Shown: piece after piece, positions 12,290-22,566 of the stretch
Numbering within the stretch: position 1 is the stretch's first letter
Layout of the letters: every line of letters starts with the position of its first letter
Assembly (NCBI GenBank): GCA_964017145.1
Contig: OZ024850.1
Span: 248,001-312,000, forward strand
From: Agrocybe praecox
Taxonomy: Eukaryota > Basidiomycota > Agaricomycetes > Agaricales > Agrocybaceae
DNA: 64,000 nucleotides
Direction of reading: 5' to 3'
Notes under the pieces: generated by a model
Seen by the model: the letters and a program-made list of their open reading frames with translations, nothing else
What the model was told of the DNA's origin: nothing
Databases searched by the model: none
Program-made: the position numbers and the translations under genes

Positions 12290-13400
12290 TGATGGATGTC
12301 CGGCGTTATAGAAGGAACAAGAGCGGGAAGACTGTCGCATAAAGTAGGAGGCATACAATGGCATGTTCCAATGAAACCTCCAAGCGAGGTTGAAGCGGTG
12401 AAGGACGAGGAACGATATGCGAAGGCGAGAGTACTGTGGGGAAGGGCGTGCTCGACACTGGATGTTTTTCGACCAGCGAATACGATGGTGGATGTCCGGC
12501 TGGGTCAAATGATGGCAGAAAGAATGCGGATGGCGGGCATATCGAAAAGAGAGGATAAACAGGGACAGTGGCTGGACGGACGAATGCAGGAAGGTACGTT
12601 GATGGGGCCTGTGGATGCGGTTGAGGAGGCCGATGCCAGCTCATGGAATACTTGTACATCGAGGGACGTCCGACATTGGAGAGAGTAAACAGAGGAGAAT
12701 AAAATAGGGCGTAATAGGACGTTTTCTCAATGAGCAAGGCATTGAACGGTGCGTGTGATGCGGTGCGTGTGCAGGAGGGGAGACTCTTTGAGTGCGGAGA
12801 GAGAGCCGGGGTATAGAGTACCTGGAAGAGGTTGGAAAGAGGAACTGGGGAGCGGGATGAGGTGCATGGGTGTTATCGCTTCTCGCATGATTTCTGGAGG
12901 GATGCGAGCGAGTCGGAACAGGTTGGACGTGGAAGGTTGGTTGGTTGGTTGGTTCTGGGTTTGTGGTGAAGCGAATGTGGACGTGGAAGTGGGCGACGAT
13001 GGTGTCTGTGGAGAACGACGCATCATTAGCAAGCTATAATATTGTACAGGAAAAATAAGTACGTACCTAATGGGATCCATGTGTGTGCCTACGAGAGCAA
13101 AGGAGTTGAAGAGGACGATCGTGGTGATGAAAACAAAGAAGGTTGCGAATATGCGTATGCGACGACCAGAACGTAATAATGTCTCCAGATCGATGATTGA
13201 TTCAGGCTGAGAAGAAGAGCAAGCAACAAAAAGGCATAGAAAAAAAAACAGGAAGGATTGGAGCACACTTGAATGGAACGTTCATTCAGAAAAGCGTCAA
13301 AGCGCGGAAAAGATGAGCAGAAAATAAACAAGGCAGCTAGCGAATGTTACAAGGATCCTAACAAGAGACAAAAGAGAGAAAACCGATACAAGTCAACAGC
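12290..13400 (+). repeat. R1 repeat copy
   Basis: Closest match to 640-1,560: the GGGAAGACTGT, GTTGAAGCGGTG and GGATGTTTTTCGACC segments and the later GCAGCTAGCGAATGTTACAA segment all occur in the same order and spacing. No conserved frame is shared between the copies. Confidence 0.65.
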
Positions 13401-13421
13401 AAATAGCGTAAAAGAACACAT

Positions 13422-13479
13422 ACAGGTTAATAAATACACGCAACCTGTATTTATTAACCTGTTTCTCGGAGAAACAGGT
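13422..13479. repeat. Two overlapping small hairpins
   Basis: ACAGGTTAATAAATAC (13,422-13,437) pairs perfectly with 13,447-13,462 around a 9-nt loop. ACCTGTTTCTC (13,457-13,467) pairs with GAGAAACAGGT (13,469-13,479) around a single base. The two stems share six bases and so exclude each other in RNA. They sit at the junction between an R1 copy and an inverted R2 copy. Confidence 0.7.
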
Positions 13480-13484
13480 ATCGG

Positions 13485-14680
13485 CGCCTGCCTTATGAGT
13501 GGCTTTGTTCCGAGCGACGACGATCAACAAAGAGCCAGCAACAAGCTTGAAATGTCCCAAGGAGCCTGAATCGATACGTATATGTATGTCTCTATGGTTT
13601 AGAGGCTTTTGTCGAGAGGAGTCCGTCTGCGTCTGTTTTCGGTCGTCCTCTTCACTGCCGACCTCTTTCAATGATCGTTTCAACCTTCAGATTCTCGTTT
13701 TAAGGGTCACCAGTCAATCCCCTTCATGGCTCCTCGATTTCTTTCCAGACGCTTTTTTATTCCTTCTTCTCCATGACCACTTTTGTTACTTTTCGATCCC
13801 TTCAATCCCGTACCTTTTCACCCTTCTTCCTCCATGTCTATGGCTACTGTTTCCTTTGTTATCCATTGAATCATGTTCTCTAACCCCTTTTCGTGCCCAC
13901 CCACCTCGATCAATTAGTTCTTCCCTCGCTTTCGATTCATTTAACCTGGCGGCAGATGTCATTTTCATGCTCTAACTTTTTACACTTTTTGTTCACGTCG
14001 ATCTTTCTGACTCTCCTCTGCTCACTAAATCAACTGTCTCGTGTCTCGTTTTCCTTTTCTCTGTTCTTCTGCTATCCCTTTGTTTATTGCTCACTGTTCC
14101 TAATTCATTTTGGTCCCTGCCCAATTGTCAAGTCATTTTGCTTCCTGGGGCACTTTGCTTTCTTTCTCGTTCCATTTGCCATTATCTATTTCGGTCTTTC
14201 TGTGTCATTTATTTCTTGGGTGCGTTTCTTCACCCGCCTAGTACATGGGTACTGTCTTCTGTCTTCTGTTCATCGTTCCTTGAGCCTCCTCGCCACTCCG
14301 CTCCTTTCCTCGTCATTTTACATATCAATATATGGGCCCTTGTTTAGGTTCTTTCTTCATCGAGCTTTGTGGTTTTAGTTACGTCTATTTATGATGTGTA
14401 TCTGTCTCTTCCTCTCGCTTAATGTCGTCTTACATTTTTGTCAAATTTACTTCTCTCCTTTCGACTTCCAGGCTCCTTTGTGTATTCAATCACAACTTCC
14501 ATTTTGAACTAAACATGGACATGCCGCTTCATAGACGCTGGAGAGTAACAGCGTCAGAATATATGGTCATGGATGATTAGTTTTAAGTCTTTTTTATGGT
14601 ACTGCAACGACTTTAATTCATCGTAGTCCACAATATAGTAACCTAGTACCATCCTTCCATATTTCATCCACGTGTGAATT
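13485..14680 (-). repeat. R2 core in minus orientation followed by pyrimidine-rich tail
   Basis: The region 13,485-13,580 is the reverse complement of part of the R2 core. It is followed by roughly 900 bp of T/C-rich plus strand, mirroring the purine-rich run in front of plus-oriented R2 copies. Only hydrophobic low-complexity frames are present, and no gene is called. Confidence 0.5.
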
Positions 14681-14789
14681 TACTATGGTCCGCCAGATAT
14701 CAGCGTCTAAAAACCCATTAAATCACCCACACGACCATACAAAGGACGTATTTAGCGAATCGTTCCTGTTATGGGCTTTATTTGCCTCG

Positions 14790-15540
14790 ACGCTCCCAAT
14801 TGCCGAAGCCGGCTCAGGAATACCGCATCACGTGGGGGTCAATTTTACCCGAATTCGAACACCCTGAATGGTTTTGTTCCGAACGACGAGCAACGAGCAT
14901 GCAGCGCGGCCCCGAACGAGCTTGAAACGTCCCAAGGACTCTGAATTATCGATTGAAGCTTGGGTCAGACTTCCTTCCCCTACGCTCGCCTGTTTTAATT
15001 CGTCCGCTGTTTGGTTTCCTTTCTTCTATTTTCGATTGCGCTTTGGTGTGGCCTTGTTGCGTCCGCTTTCCTTTACGCTATTACCTTTTTCGGGGTTTTT
15101 TTTGTCTCCATCTCTTGTTATGCGTATTCTTATAATGTTCTGTCCTCCAGTTTGTTTTCTGCTCATCCTTTTAGCCGTTTGACACTGCTTCCTTGCTTGA
15201 CCATTTGTTCCTGACTCCCTTTACTTTTGCTTGCCCCTCTTCTCAGCCTGCTTCGGTTCCTTCAATCTGGCACTGTTATTACGTTCTACGCGTACTCGCA
15301 ATCTTCTGCGTTTGTCACAGCCGCCGCCGTCACCATCGTAAGCAGATATCACTCGCCTTTCACTGCACACACACAGACCATTCCATTCGTTATTGGATCC
15401 CATCACGTACGCGCTGCCTGCATGCATACATGATATTCTGGCTCGCTGGACACACGTCGTGCTCCACACAGACAACATCGTCGTTCGCTTCTACGTCCAC
15501 ATTCACTCCACCACCACAATAAAACCAACCAACCACACTC
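14790..15540 (-). repeat. R2 plus R1 repeat copy, minus orientation
   Basis: R2 core in reverse orientation (GCCGAAGCCGGCTCA to ATTATCGATTGAAG, 14,800-14,960), then T-rich DNA. From about 15,200 the sequence is the reverse complement of R1 (compare 1,130-1,340). This is the mirror of the layout at 1-1,885 and shows that R1 and R2 travel as one unit. Confidence 0.55.
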
Positions 15541-15554
15541 ATTCCACGTCTAAC

Positions 15555-16053
15555 ATGATCTTCTCCCTCCCATCCCTCCCCGGCTCCCTCTTCCCCAACT
15601 TCCCCTCCGCCCACAAAGATCCCACACACACCGCATCACGCACCTCGTGCAGGTGCTCGACGTGCCGTGGCTGCCCCTCTCGTATAAGGACGAGCACAAG
15701 TGCTACAAGATCCCGGTGTGGGACGAGGACAGCATCGATCTGAAGCCCTTCCTTGAGGGTGTGCGTACTTGGATTTGGGGCGTGTTTAAGGAGGGAGGGA
15801 ATTTGTTGGTTCATTGTCAGCAGGTGTGAGTGGGCCTTTTTTCTTTCGTACTTTCCTTATGAACTGACTCAACATCCATTTCCCTCCCTCTTTTTAGGGC
15901 ATTACAATTTACGCCTCTGCCTCGTCGTACATCCTTAAACTCCGCGCGTGCATCAAGCCGAACATGGGCTTCGTGCGAACGCTGCAGGAGTGGGAAGGGG
16001 TTATCGCGAATGGGGCGCTGGGGGAGGAGGAGGCAGAGGCAGACCAAGGGTAG
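15555..16053 (+). pseudogene. Decayed dual-specificity phosphatase fragment
   Basis: The frame 15,555-15,630 reads as a DSP N-terminus (GSLFPNFPSAHKD). A +1 shift is then needed to continue ITHLVQVLDVPWLPL and on to LLVHCQQ at 15,823. A plausible intron (15,824-15,897) joins this to GIT. The DSP signature HC-x5-R is broken because the Arg position is Ile, and about a dozen residues are missing before a CIKPNMGFVRTLQEWE tail that matches the usual DSP C-terminus. Frame shift, lost catalytic Arg and internal loss together indicate a pseudogene. It lies at the edge of an R1 repeat, whose other copies show a related LYPGSLSAL-like start in antisense (about 12,830). Confidence 0.6.
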
Positions 16054-17229
16054 GCCCGAGGAAGTTCACGACGTGAGGCTCTACTCCAATGAATCCCTTC
16101 CCTTCCCATCGTAGTACTGGCCCGCTCGCTCGCCACCGATCGGTCATTAAACCCCAGCCTGTTGACTATTCCTTATTCATTAATCGTTATTCTTATTGGA
16201 CTTTGTTTTGTATGTCATGTCGTACGTGTGTTATTTAATGATCCTGATGAAGGAGGCTACGTTGTATGCGTATATTTATCGTATTTTTCCCTATCCACTT
16301 TCCCTTACCCATTCTCTTTTACCCCCGCGTCCGTGGTTCATAGAATGATCACACCTTATTTGTGGATTTTCGTCTTCGAGTGACGTGGATACGATCGCGA
16401 TTAAGGAACAGACAGACGGAAGCTAGAGGGTTGAGGGTAACAGAAAGCAGAGACCGGGGAAGCACGTGCTATGGTACCAAGGATGGGCGGCTGCTGCTGC
16501 ACAACGACGATTTGAATTTATTGAGAGGAGCTAAAAGGAAAGAAGAGCAAGTGAATAAACAAGCAAGAAATCGACGGAGAAACTCGAGCGGATACCAGCT
16601 CTAAGTTTGTGGGCTTTCTCGAAAGGAATTCGCGGGGTCGAGCAAGGAGAAAAGAGACAATGAGGGAGGAGATGTAATGCAAGGAAAAAAGCGGAATGCA
16701 GTCATGGTGGAATCGCAGTGTAAACGTCGGGACAAGTGTATTTGATCCGTACATTTCGAGTGCACATCCATCGCGATCTTGGCGGTGATGGTCGTATAAT
16801 CAAAGTTCGCACAGCGGTAGTGCAGAAGAAAGAGGAGAGGAACAAACCTAAGGCAATGAGCATGAGCAAAAAGTAATCCACAAGCAAGTGCGAAATTCAG
16901 CAGAACGAGAAGGAAAACGACGTACGAACGCAGACCCTGACTGAGCCTTTCGAGCTTTCAAATTTCGACGCTGGCGTGCGTTTCAGAACAATCTCCTAGA
17001 GAGCGTCTTGTTGAACGATCAGGTCTGTTTCCCCCACACCGTTCCGAGCCGTCGTGCGGGTACTGCTGCCGGTGTCGGTCGCAGTCGTTGACGAGTGGTT
17101 TCAGGGTGTTTAAATTTGGATAAATATGGCACACACGTGTTGATCCGTGTGGCTAATTGTGTCGAGTCTTCCCCAGAAGGCACTGTCAGCGTCGACGAGA
17201 AGCGAAGCGACTCTTCCTGCATCTGAACC
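16054..17229. other. Gene-free stretch in front of NLR copy 2
   Basis: The region 16,150-16,380 is T-rich and 16,400-16,980 purine-rich, like other repeat flanks. The last 200 bp before 17,230 must hold the promoter and leader of NLR copy 2. I see no start-proximal element that I could name and no other gene. Confidence 0.4.
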
Positions 17230-18967
17230 ATGACTACCCCTAACAACGAAGCACCCTTGAGGCTCCTTGCGCTAGGTAGGATAGCTCGTTTCGATTGATG
17301 ATGGATTGTACTAAGTAGGACGTCTCAATAGATGGCGGCGGAATACGTGGGCTTTCCGAGCTCCTGATCCTAAAGGAGATCATGCATAAGCTGAAGTTTG
17401 AGGAGAACGCGCATCGAGCAAGGAATGGTTTGGAGAGTCTCAAAGACGTACCAAAGCCGTGTGAATATTTTGATATAATCGGTGGGACTAGTACAGGAGG
17501 GTGCGTCGTAATACGTTGACAGCATCTAGAGACTTGCACTAACGCGACACACAAACATCATAGGATTATCGCGTTGATGCTCGGGCGCCTTCGCATGGAT
17601 ATTGACGAGGCAATCGCCCAGTACGATACACTGGTTAAAAGTGTTTTCTCCCAGACGAAGATGGTTGGAGATGGAGTGTTCAAGGCAACTGCCCTCGAGA
17701 GCGCAATAAAGGCTATGGTGCATGCGGCGACTAATGATGCCAATGCTTCGTTGGTGGAACGCAACGAATCTGGGATATGTCGAACGTGCGTTGCCTAATT
17801 CAACCTTGAGTATATTTTAAACTGAGTTGTGCATGTCATAGCTTTGTGTGTGCTCGGAATGCGACCAACATGGATATTCCGGTACTCTTCAGATCCTATG
17901 AGTCTCCTCGTGAGACTTCTTTGACCTGCACAATCTGGGAAGCTGCTCGGGCAACATCTGCTACCCCTACTGTCTTCAAGCGGATTGAGATTGGACGGAA
18001 ACAAGCATATGTTGATGGTGGGATGGGTCACAACAACCCTTGTCTCCTGGTCTTCAATGAGGCCAACTCTCTTTTTCCAAAACGTCCTTTGCAGTGCTTG
18101 GTGAGCATTGGCACTGGCCTCCCTGCTGTCATCCAGATTCAGAGACATGGATTCTCAGGAAGAATGATCCCACAGAATGTAATTGACATGCTGAGGTCTA
18201 TGGCTATGGACTGTGAGCAAACACACCAGGACCTTTTGCATCGCTTTGCAAACATACCAGATACTTATTTTCGTTTCAATGTTGATCAAGGCCTGCAAAG
18301 CAGAGAGCTGTCTGAATGGGAAAGCCTTAGCATCATCCAAGCTCATACAACCCAGTATATGAAAAAGCAGGAGACTAAAAACAAATTGTCAAATGTGGTT
18401 TCTGTGCTTAGGTCTCAAAGAGCACAACCCACTGTTGAGCAATTAGGTATAGTGCATTTTCTTTATATTTTTGAATTTTATTTTATTTCTTAAATGCAGC
18501 TGCTCCAAGAGCTGCCTTGCCAAACACACAAGCTCAGGCTCCAAACATTAGAATAAAGGCTTGTCCTTCTTCACTACCATCTTTTACAGGAAGAAGAGAT
18601 ATTTTAGACCAAATCACAAAATTCTTCAAGAATCCCAGTATTGGACAGCATATTGTTGTTTTGGAAGGCCTTAGTGACTCTGGAAAGAGCCAGGTTGCCT
18701 TTCAGTTTGTAAAGGCATCAAATCTGTATGGTTTTAGTTTGCTTATATTGTGTTTATTCTGATTTCATTTTTACTTTACATTGTAGCTTTTCTGAGGTGT
18801 TTTATATTGATGGAAGCAATGAGGCTACTCTCAAAGCAGAACTGGAATCTCTTGTCCCAGAAGGTCTAGAATTGTCTGCTGAACAAATTCCCAAATGGCT
18901 TGCACGCCACCATATGTTGTATCGTACTTATAAAATATATGTAAACAAGCGCATAAGCACCTTGTAA
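17230..18967 (+). CDS. Patatin / NB-ARC NLR-like protein, copy 2, C-terminally truncated
   Basis: Exons 17230-17275, 17332-17500, 17564-17785, 17842-18446, 18500-18725 and 18787-18967 join in phase to 482 residues. The patatin domain is complete: DGGGIRG, GTSTGG with the nucleophile Ser, and DGGMGHNNP. The NB-ARC start is present with P-loop GLSDSGKS, which keeps G-x4-GKS although the usual second and third Gly are Ser and Asp. The frame leaves the family after the KWL motif that precedes Walker B and ends 24 residues later in unrelated sequence. Exon sizes 46/169/222 equal those of copy 1, and exon 4 is exactly 6 nt shorter because copy 1 has an insertion. It lies head-to-head with copy 1 across 8.9 kb of repeats. 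A working lipase without an NTPase switch and sensor is possible; a dead fragment is equally possible. Confidence 0.8.
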
Positions 18968-20100
18968 GGTAGGTATTACCCAATGTCTTATGTCTTATAA
19001 GCTCTATGTCTGTCAAGGTGGATGTGCATCAGCCCAAATAGAAACTTTGCTCCACTGTCCTCTTAAAGCACTCTTTTTATCTCTTGTTCACTTACAATCC
19101 CACTTATGTTGGGTAGTACCATTTACAGCTATTGTTTGCTCACAATCTTGCCATGTTGCAATTGCTCATTAAGCACACTCTTTATTTTTAGAAATATATT
19201 TTTATTCTATTTCTATTTTTTACAGTTGTGGGTCCACATAGTATAGCTACATAGTATAGTACTATATGTACAAGTGGGTACCTACACTGCACTGTAGTAG
19301 GGTGGGCTGCTGGTGCAGGATAGGGTTTGGATAGAATATAAATGCTTGCAGGTGGAGGGCATAGTGGGGATACAGGCATGAATTGCTTGCAGGTAGGGGG
19401 TTGGGGTTGTGGTATTGATTCTTCACAGGTAGCAGGCTTAAAATGGTTGCAGGATTGGGACATGGATTGGTTGTTGGGGGTGGGTTGATAATGATGGGGT
19501 TGTCAGAAAGGGAACAAATTTGACTGAACATATACTGCATTGCACTCAGGTGGGATAGTTCAGTGGTATCAATGGGCAGACAGTCAGGAACAGATGGCAG
19601 GCAGGTAAGTGGGAATCAGCGGGTAGGGGTGAATTGAGGTGCAGGCAAGTAAGCAGTGTTAGCAGGTGGATGCGGATAGGCACTTTCCAGGTTTAATTAA
19701 CTGCACAGTGACAGGTTTTTTTTTGTCTGTACAATGTCAGGAGTGTTTACTTGCACGTTTGTGGGTTTGATTAACTGCACAGTGGTGGGTTTTTTTTCTT
19801 GTTAAATGTTGGGATTGTTCACCTGCACACCTGTGGGTTCTATTAACTACACAGTGGCAGGAGTTCCCACAGATGGTTAAATATAGTTAAGGCTCTCCCA
19901 GCCCCCAGCATATTTAAACTTTCCGATAAGTGTAAAGAATGCTCCTTAAGAAGCCTTCAGGAGCCTTGGACTGCCTCAAAGTGCCTCAAAGTGCCTCATG
20001 ATGTCTTATATAATCTATAGAGGCTTGCAATGCCTTAACACACTTAAAGCATTTTCAGTTACTGGTAAATTGAATTGGTGATAATTATTTAATACAATGT
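18968..20100. other. Gene-free flank, GT-rich, probably outer part of a Plavaka-type element
   Basis: The region 19,190-19,870 is rich in loosely iterated GTGGGT, TGCAGGTAG and TTAACTGCACAGTG units, the last recurring three times (19,690-19,860). Such subterminal iterations are common near ends of DNA transposons. Because a Plavaka transposase fragment continues on the other side of the 7.6-kb insertion, this stretch was probably its 3' flank. I see no gene. Confidence 0.4.
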
Positions 20101-20106
20101 CTGGTA
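20101..20106. repeat. Target site duplication CTGGTA, left copy
   Basis: CTGGTA directly precedes the left terminus TATGAGTGCC. The same six bases directly follow the right terminus at 27,676-27,681. Confidence 0.85.
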
Positions 20107-20422
20107 TATGAGTGCCGGATCGTACAAAAATCAAATGTAGATTTACAACCAACTTTGGTGTATTATCCACCAAGTCGGTCGCATTATCCACCAACTTGGG
20201 TCAGTTATCCACCAACTTGGTCAATTATCCACTTCAATTTAGCATTGTCCACCAACTTTATGTATTATCCAACAACTTTATGTATTATCCACCAAGTGTC
20301 GTCCGTTATCCACCAACTCAACATTTATTATCTACCAAGTCCGGTGATTTAATTTTTCGTCATGCCATCCCTGCCGGGCTCGTTCGATGGCCGTTATGAT
20401 CCCTAAATCAGCCGTTCGGCAC
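20107..20422 (+). repeat. Left terminal inverted repeat with nine iterated units
   Basis: 316 bp. After a roughly 50-bp terminal block come nine units of about 20 bp with the core ATTATCCACCAA. They are followed by a unique block ending ...GCCGTTCGGCAC, which is itself roughly complementary to the outer GTGCCG. The right arm lacks one unit, and the missing one is the near-duplicate pair with core AACTTTATGT. Confidence 0.85.
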
Positions 20423-20661
20423 CTGACACGCATCAATAAGTGATACATGGCATTGAATATATCGATAGGCAGGCATTGAAAAGATCCCCGAGCTCTAATC
20501 AAAACATTTTTGATTTGATGCGCGGCGGCATTCCTTTGCCGATTATTGGTAAGCCGACGATTGTACTTCTTATTTCTGAGCGTATATGTACTATTGATGT
20601 ACTATATACCCTCAAGTATGTATGGAATATATTTGATGTGCATGTATAAGGCTCCTATCCA

Positions 20662-21172
20662 CTAGTTACATATGAATACCATGGAGACACTAAATGCACG
20701 CCGGATCGCTTATTCTGCGCGCTGATGAACCATGGGAACGCGGTATGCGCGCAACGCGCACATCAGCCGCTCGTTGCTGAATCTACTCGTAGCGCTTCTC
20801 AAATCAACCAGTATTATTTGAAACTCTGTATATATGTATATTATTATGCAATAAAGGTATTCCGCCAAAAAAAACCGACACCAGGTCCTCCTGAGAGCTG
20901 GTGAACCGTGGGAACAGCAGAGAACAGTTGAATGAATTTTCAGGTCTCAAGAGGATCTGGCGTCGGTTTTTTGTTTCGAAATACCATTATTGCATAATAA
21001 TATACATATATACGGAGTAATGAGTAATACTGGTTTATTGAGGAGGTGCTATGAGTAGATTCAGCTGATGCACGCATTGGGCGCATATCGCGTTCCCACG
21101 GTTCGTCAGTGCACAGAATAAGTGATATGATGCGCATTCGGTGTCTCCCATGTTGTACTGATATGTAACTAG
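20662..21172. repeat. 511-bp imperfect palindrome (foldback) inside the transposon
   Basis: The left arm (20,662 to about 20,897) starts CTAGTTACATATGAATACCA and reappears inverted from 21,172 down to about 20,942. Both arms contain the ATATATGTATATTATTATGC segment and end near ACCGACACCAGGTCC / ACCGACGCCAGATCC. The loop is about 45 nt. The arms have diverged noticeably. It lies between the left TIR and the 3' end of the BTB gene; I see no open frame in it. Confidence 0.75.
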
Positions 21173-21300
21173 CACCGTACAGCTTAATAAAACGAGTGTA
21201 TTAAAGTCCAGATAGGCAATATGATGCAGCTAGTGTATGTAGAAAATGAATAACGACACAGTTAGAATGGTAGAATGGCTGAGTAATACTAGACATTGAT

Positions 21301-22374
21301 CTAAGTAAAGTTGACTGCTGCTTTATTAAGGAAGTCCTCATTCTGTATGTCAGTAATGACTTGTCTGACCGCTTTCTCTTCTTTTTCCAGTCCCGGGCAC
21401 GATGTCTTCATCCAATCCAACACAAATTCCTTGCATGCAGAGTGCATACCCTTGTGTTCCATAGCCCAGAGCGCACCAATACATCCTGACAAGGGAAAAT
21501 AAGAAACGGAATGGAAAAGCCTCCTGACGACTATCTCCTTGATCCATTGTTCGGACCATACGGACTTGCAGATACTGGGATTGGAGCAGTGTGGTGCGTT
21601 GTCAAGGTTGTTAGGGTATGGAGTGACAGATCCAAGCTGGCGGCGTAGTTTGTCGATGGTCTCCTTCCCATTGACGAGGCGGACAAAGGTGTCATGGCCC
21701 ATGTGACTGATGTCTTCGGATGTGATGCAGGCGAAAGAGGAAAGAAGGAGTGCTCGGACAGCGGCCGGAATCCACTCTGGAACACCATAGCGACGAGCCA
21801 AATAAATCTTGTGGGCAGGGCCAATCAGCAATTCTTCCAAAGCCTTCACGGCAAACTTGAAGCCAGCAGTAATCTCCCACATGTGGGTCATGTGGAGGAC
21901 ATCGAGGTAACCTTGAGTCCCAGTTATTTCCGGAGTTTCCCAGGATCTGTAAAGATATGTGAGTAAATCAAATTCGCATTCAATCAAGAATACTTACTGA
22001 TGATTTAACCAAAGCATGAAATTAGAAAATGTCCCCTTTGTAACACCGTTAATGACGATTGGATTCTGGGGTGTTCCCTCCCGCGGCCCACCCAGGAAGT
22101 TATTGTCCATGTTGAACAGCATGTCACGCAAAAACTCTGAGTGCATAGCAAGCCGCGCAGAATCCGCTTTGAACCCTTGGCCTTCAACCTGTTGGCATAC
22201 GCAACATAAAACTGGCATGAGTATTTATAGACCGTGAGAAATCGTAGATTGACATACCGAAAAAGCAACCATATACACATCCTTGTTGAATTCGGGATGA
22301 TAAATGGTTTGGGACTGAGGCATCTCGATAACACCGTCCACACACAGAGCTTGGGAGTTGTAGCTGGAAGTCAT
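21301..22374 (-). CDS. BTB/POZ-domain protein carried by the transposon
   Basis: Three exons, 22374-22258, 22188-21998 and 21946-21301, join in phase to 317 residues. Residues about 25-105 read as an Agaricomycete-style BTB fold: VYMVAFSVEGQGFKADSARL, then SEFLRDMLF, then NPIVINGVTKGTFSNFMLWL. The C-terminal half has the helical pattern of this family (LHMTHMWEI, then AHKIYLARRYGVPEWIPAAV). BTB proteins usually mediate dimerisation or link targets to cullin-3 ligases. Here it is transcribed opposite to the transposase with only 192 bp between the two start codons, so the two probably share a promoter. It may be a captured host gene or a regular accessory gene of the element family. Confidence 0.8.
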
Positions 22375-22566
22375 TTGAAGAATAGATGTAAGAAGTTCGA
22401 GTCGATGATTTTGAAGACCGGCACACGTAGACTATTTATACTCAGCCTCAGACTCTTATGCATTTAAATAAATAAAATTACACGAGCAACATATTGTGTG
22501 AAGTACTAGTCAGAGTATTAAAAACAGCTAGCAAACAAGAATCCAAAGAAGTACCGTCTCAATACC
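22375..22566. promoter_or_regulatory. Divergent promoter region of BTB and transposase genes
   Basis: The 192 bp between two divergent start codons are AT-rich and contain no other frame. Both genes must be started from here. No specific motif is claimed. Confidence 0.45.

Noticed and set aside
20150..20360. Regularly spaced TTATCCACCAA units that resemble a CRISPR array
   Set aside because: Intron-rich fungal DNA, units of about 20 bp with imperfect cores and no constant spacer length; they are mirrored at the other transposon end and so are subterminal repeats.
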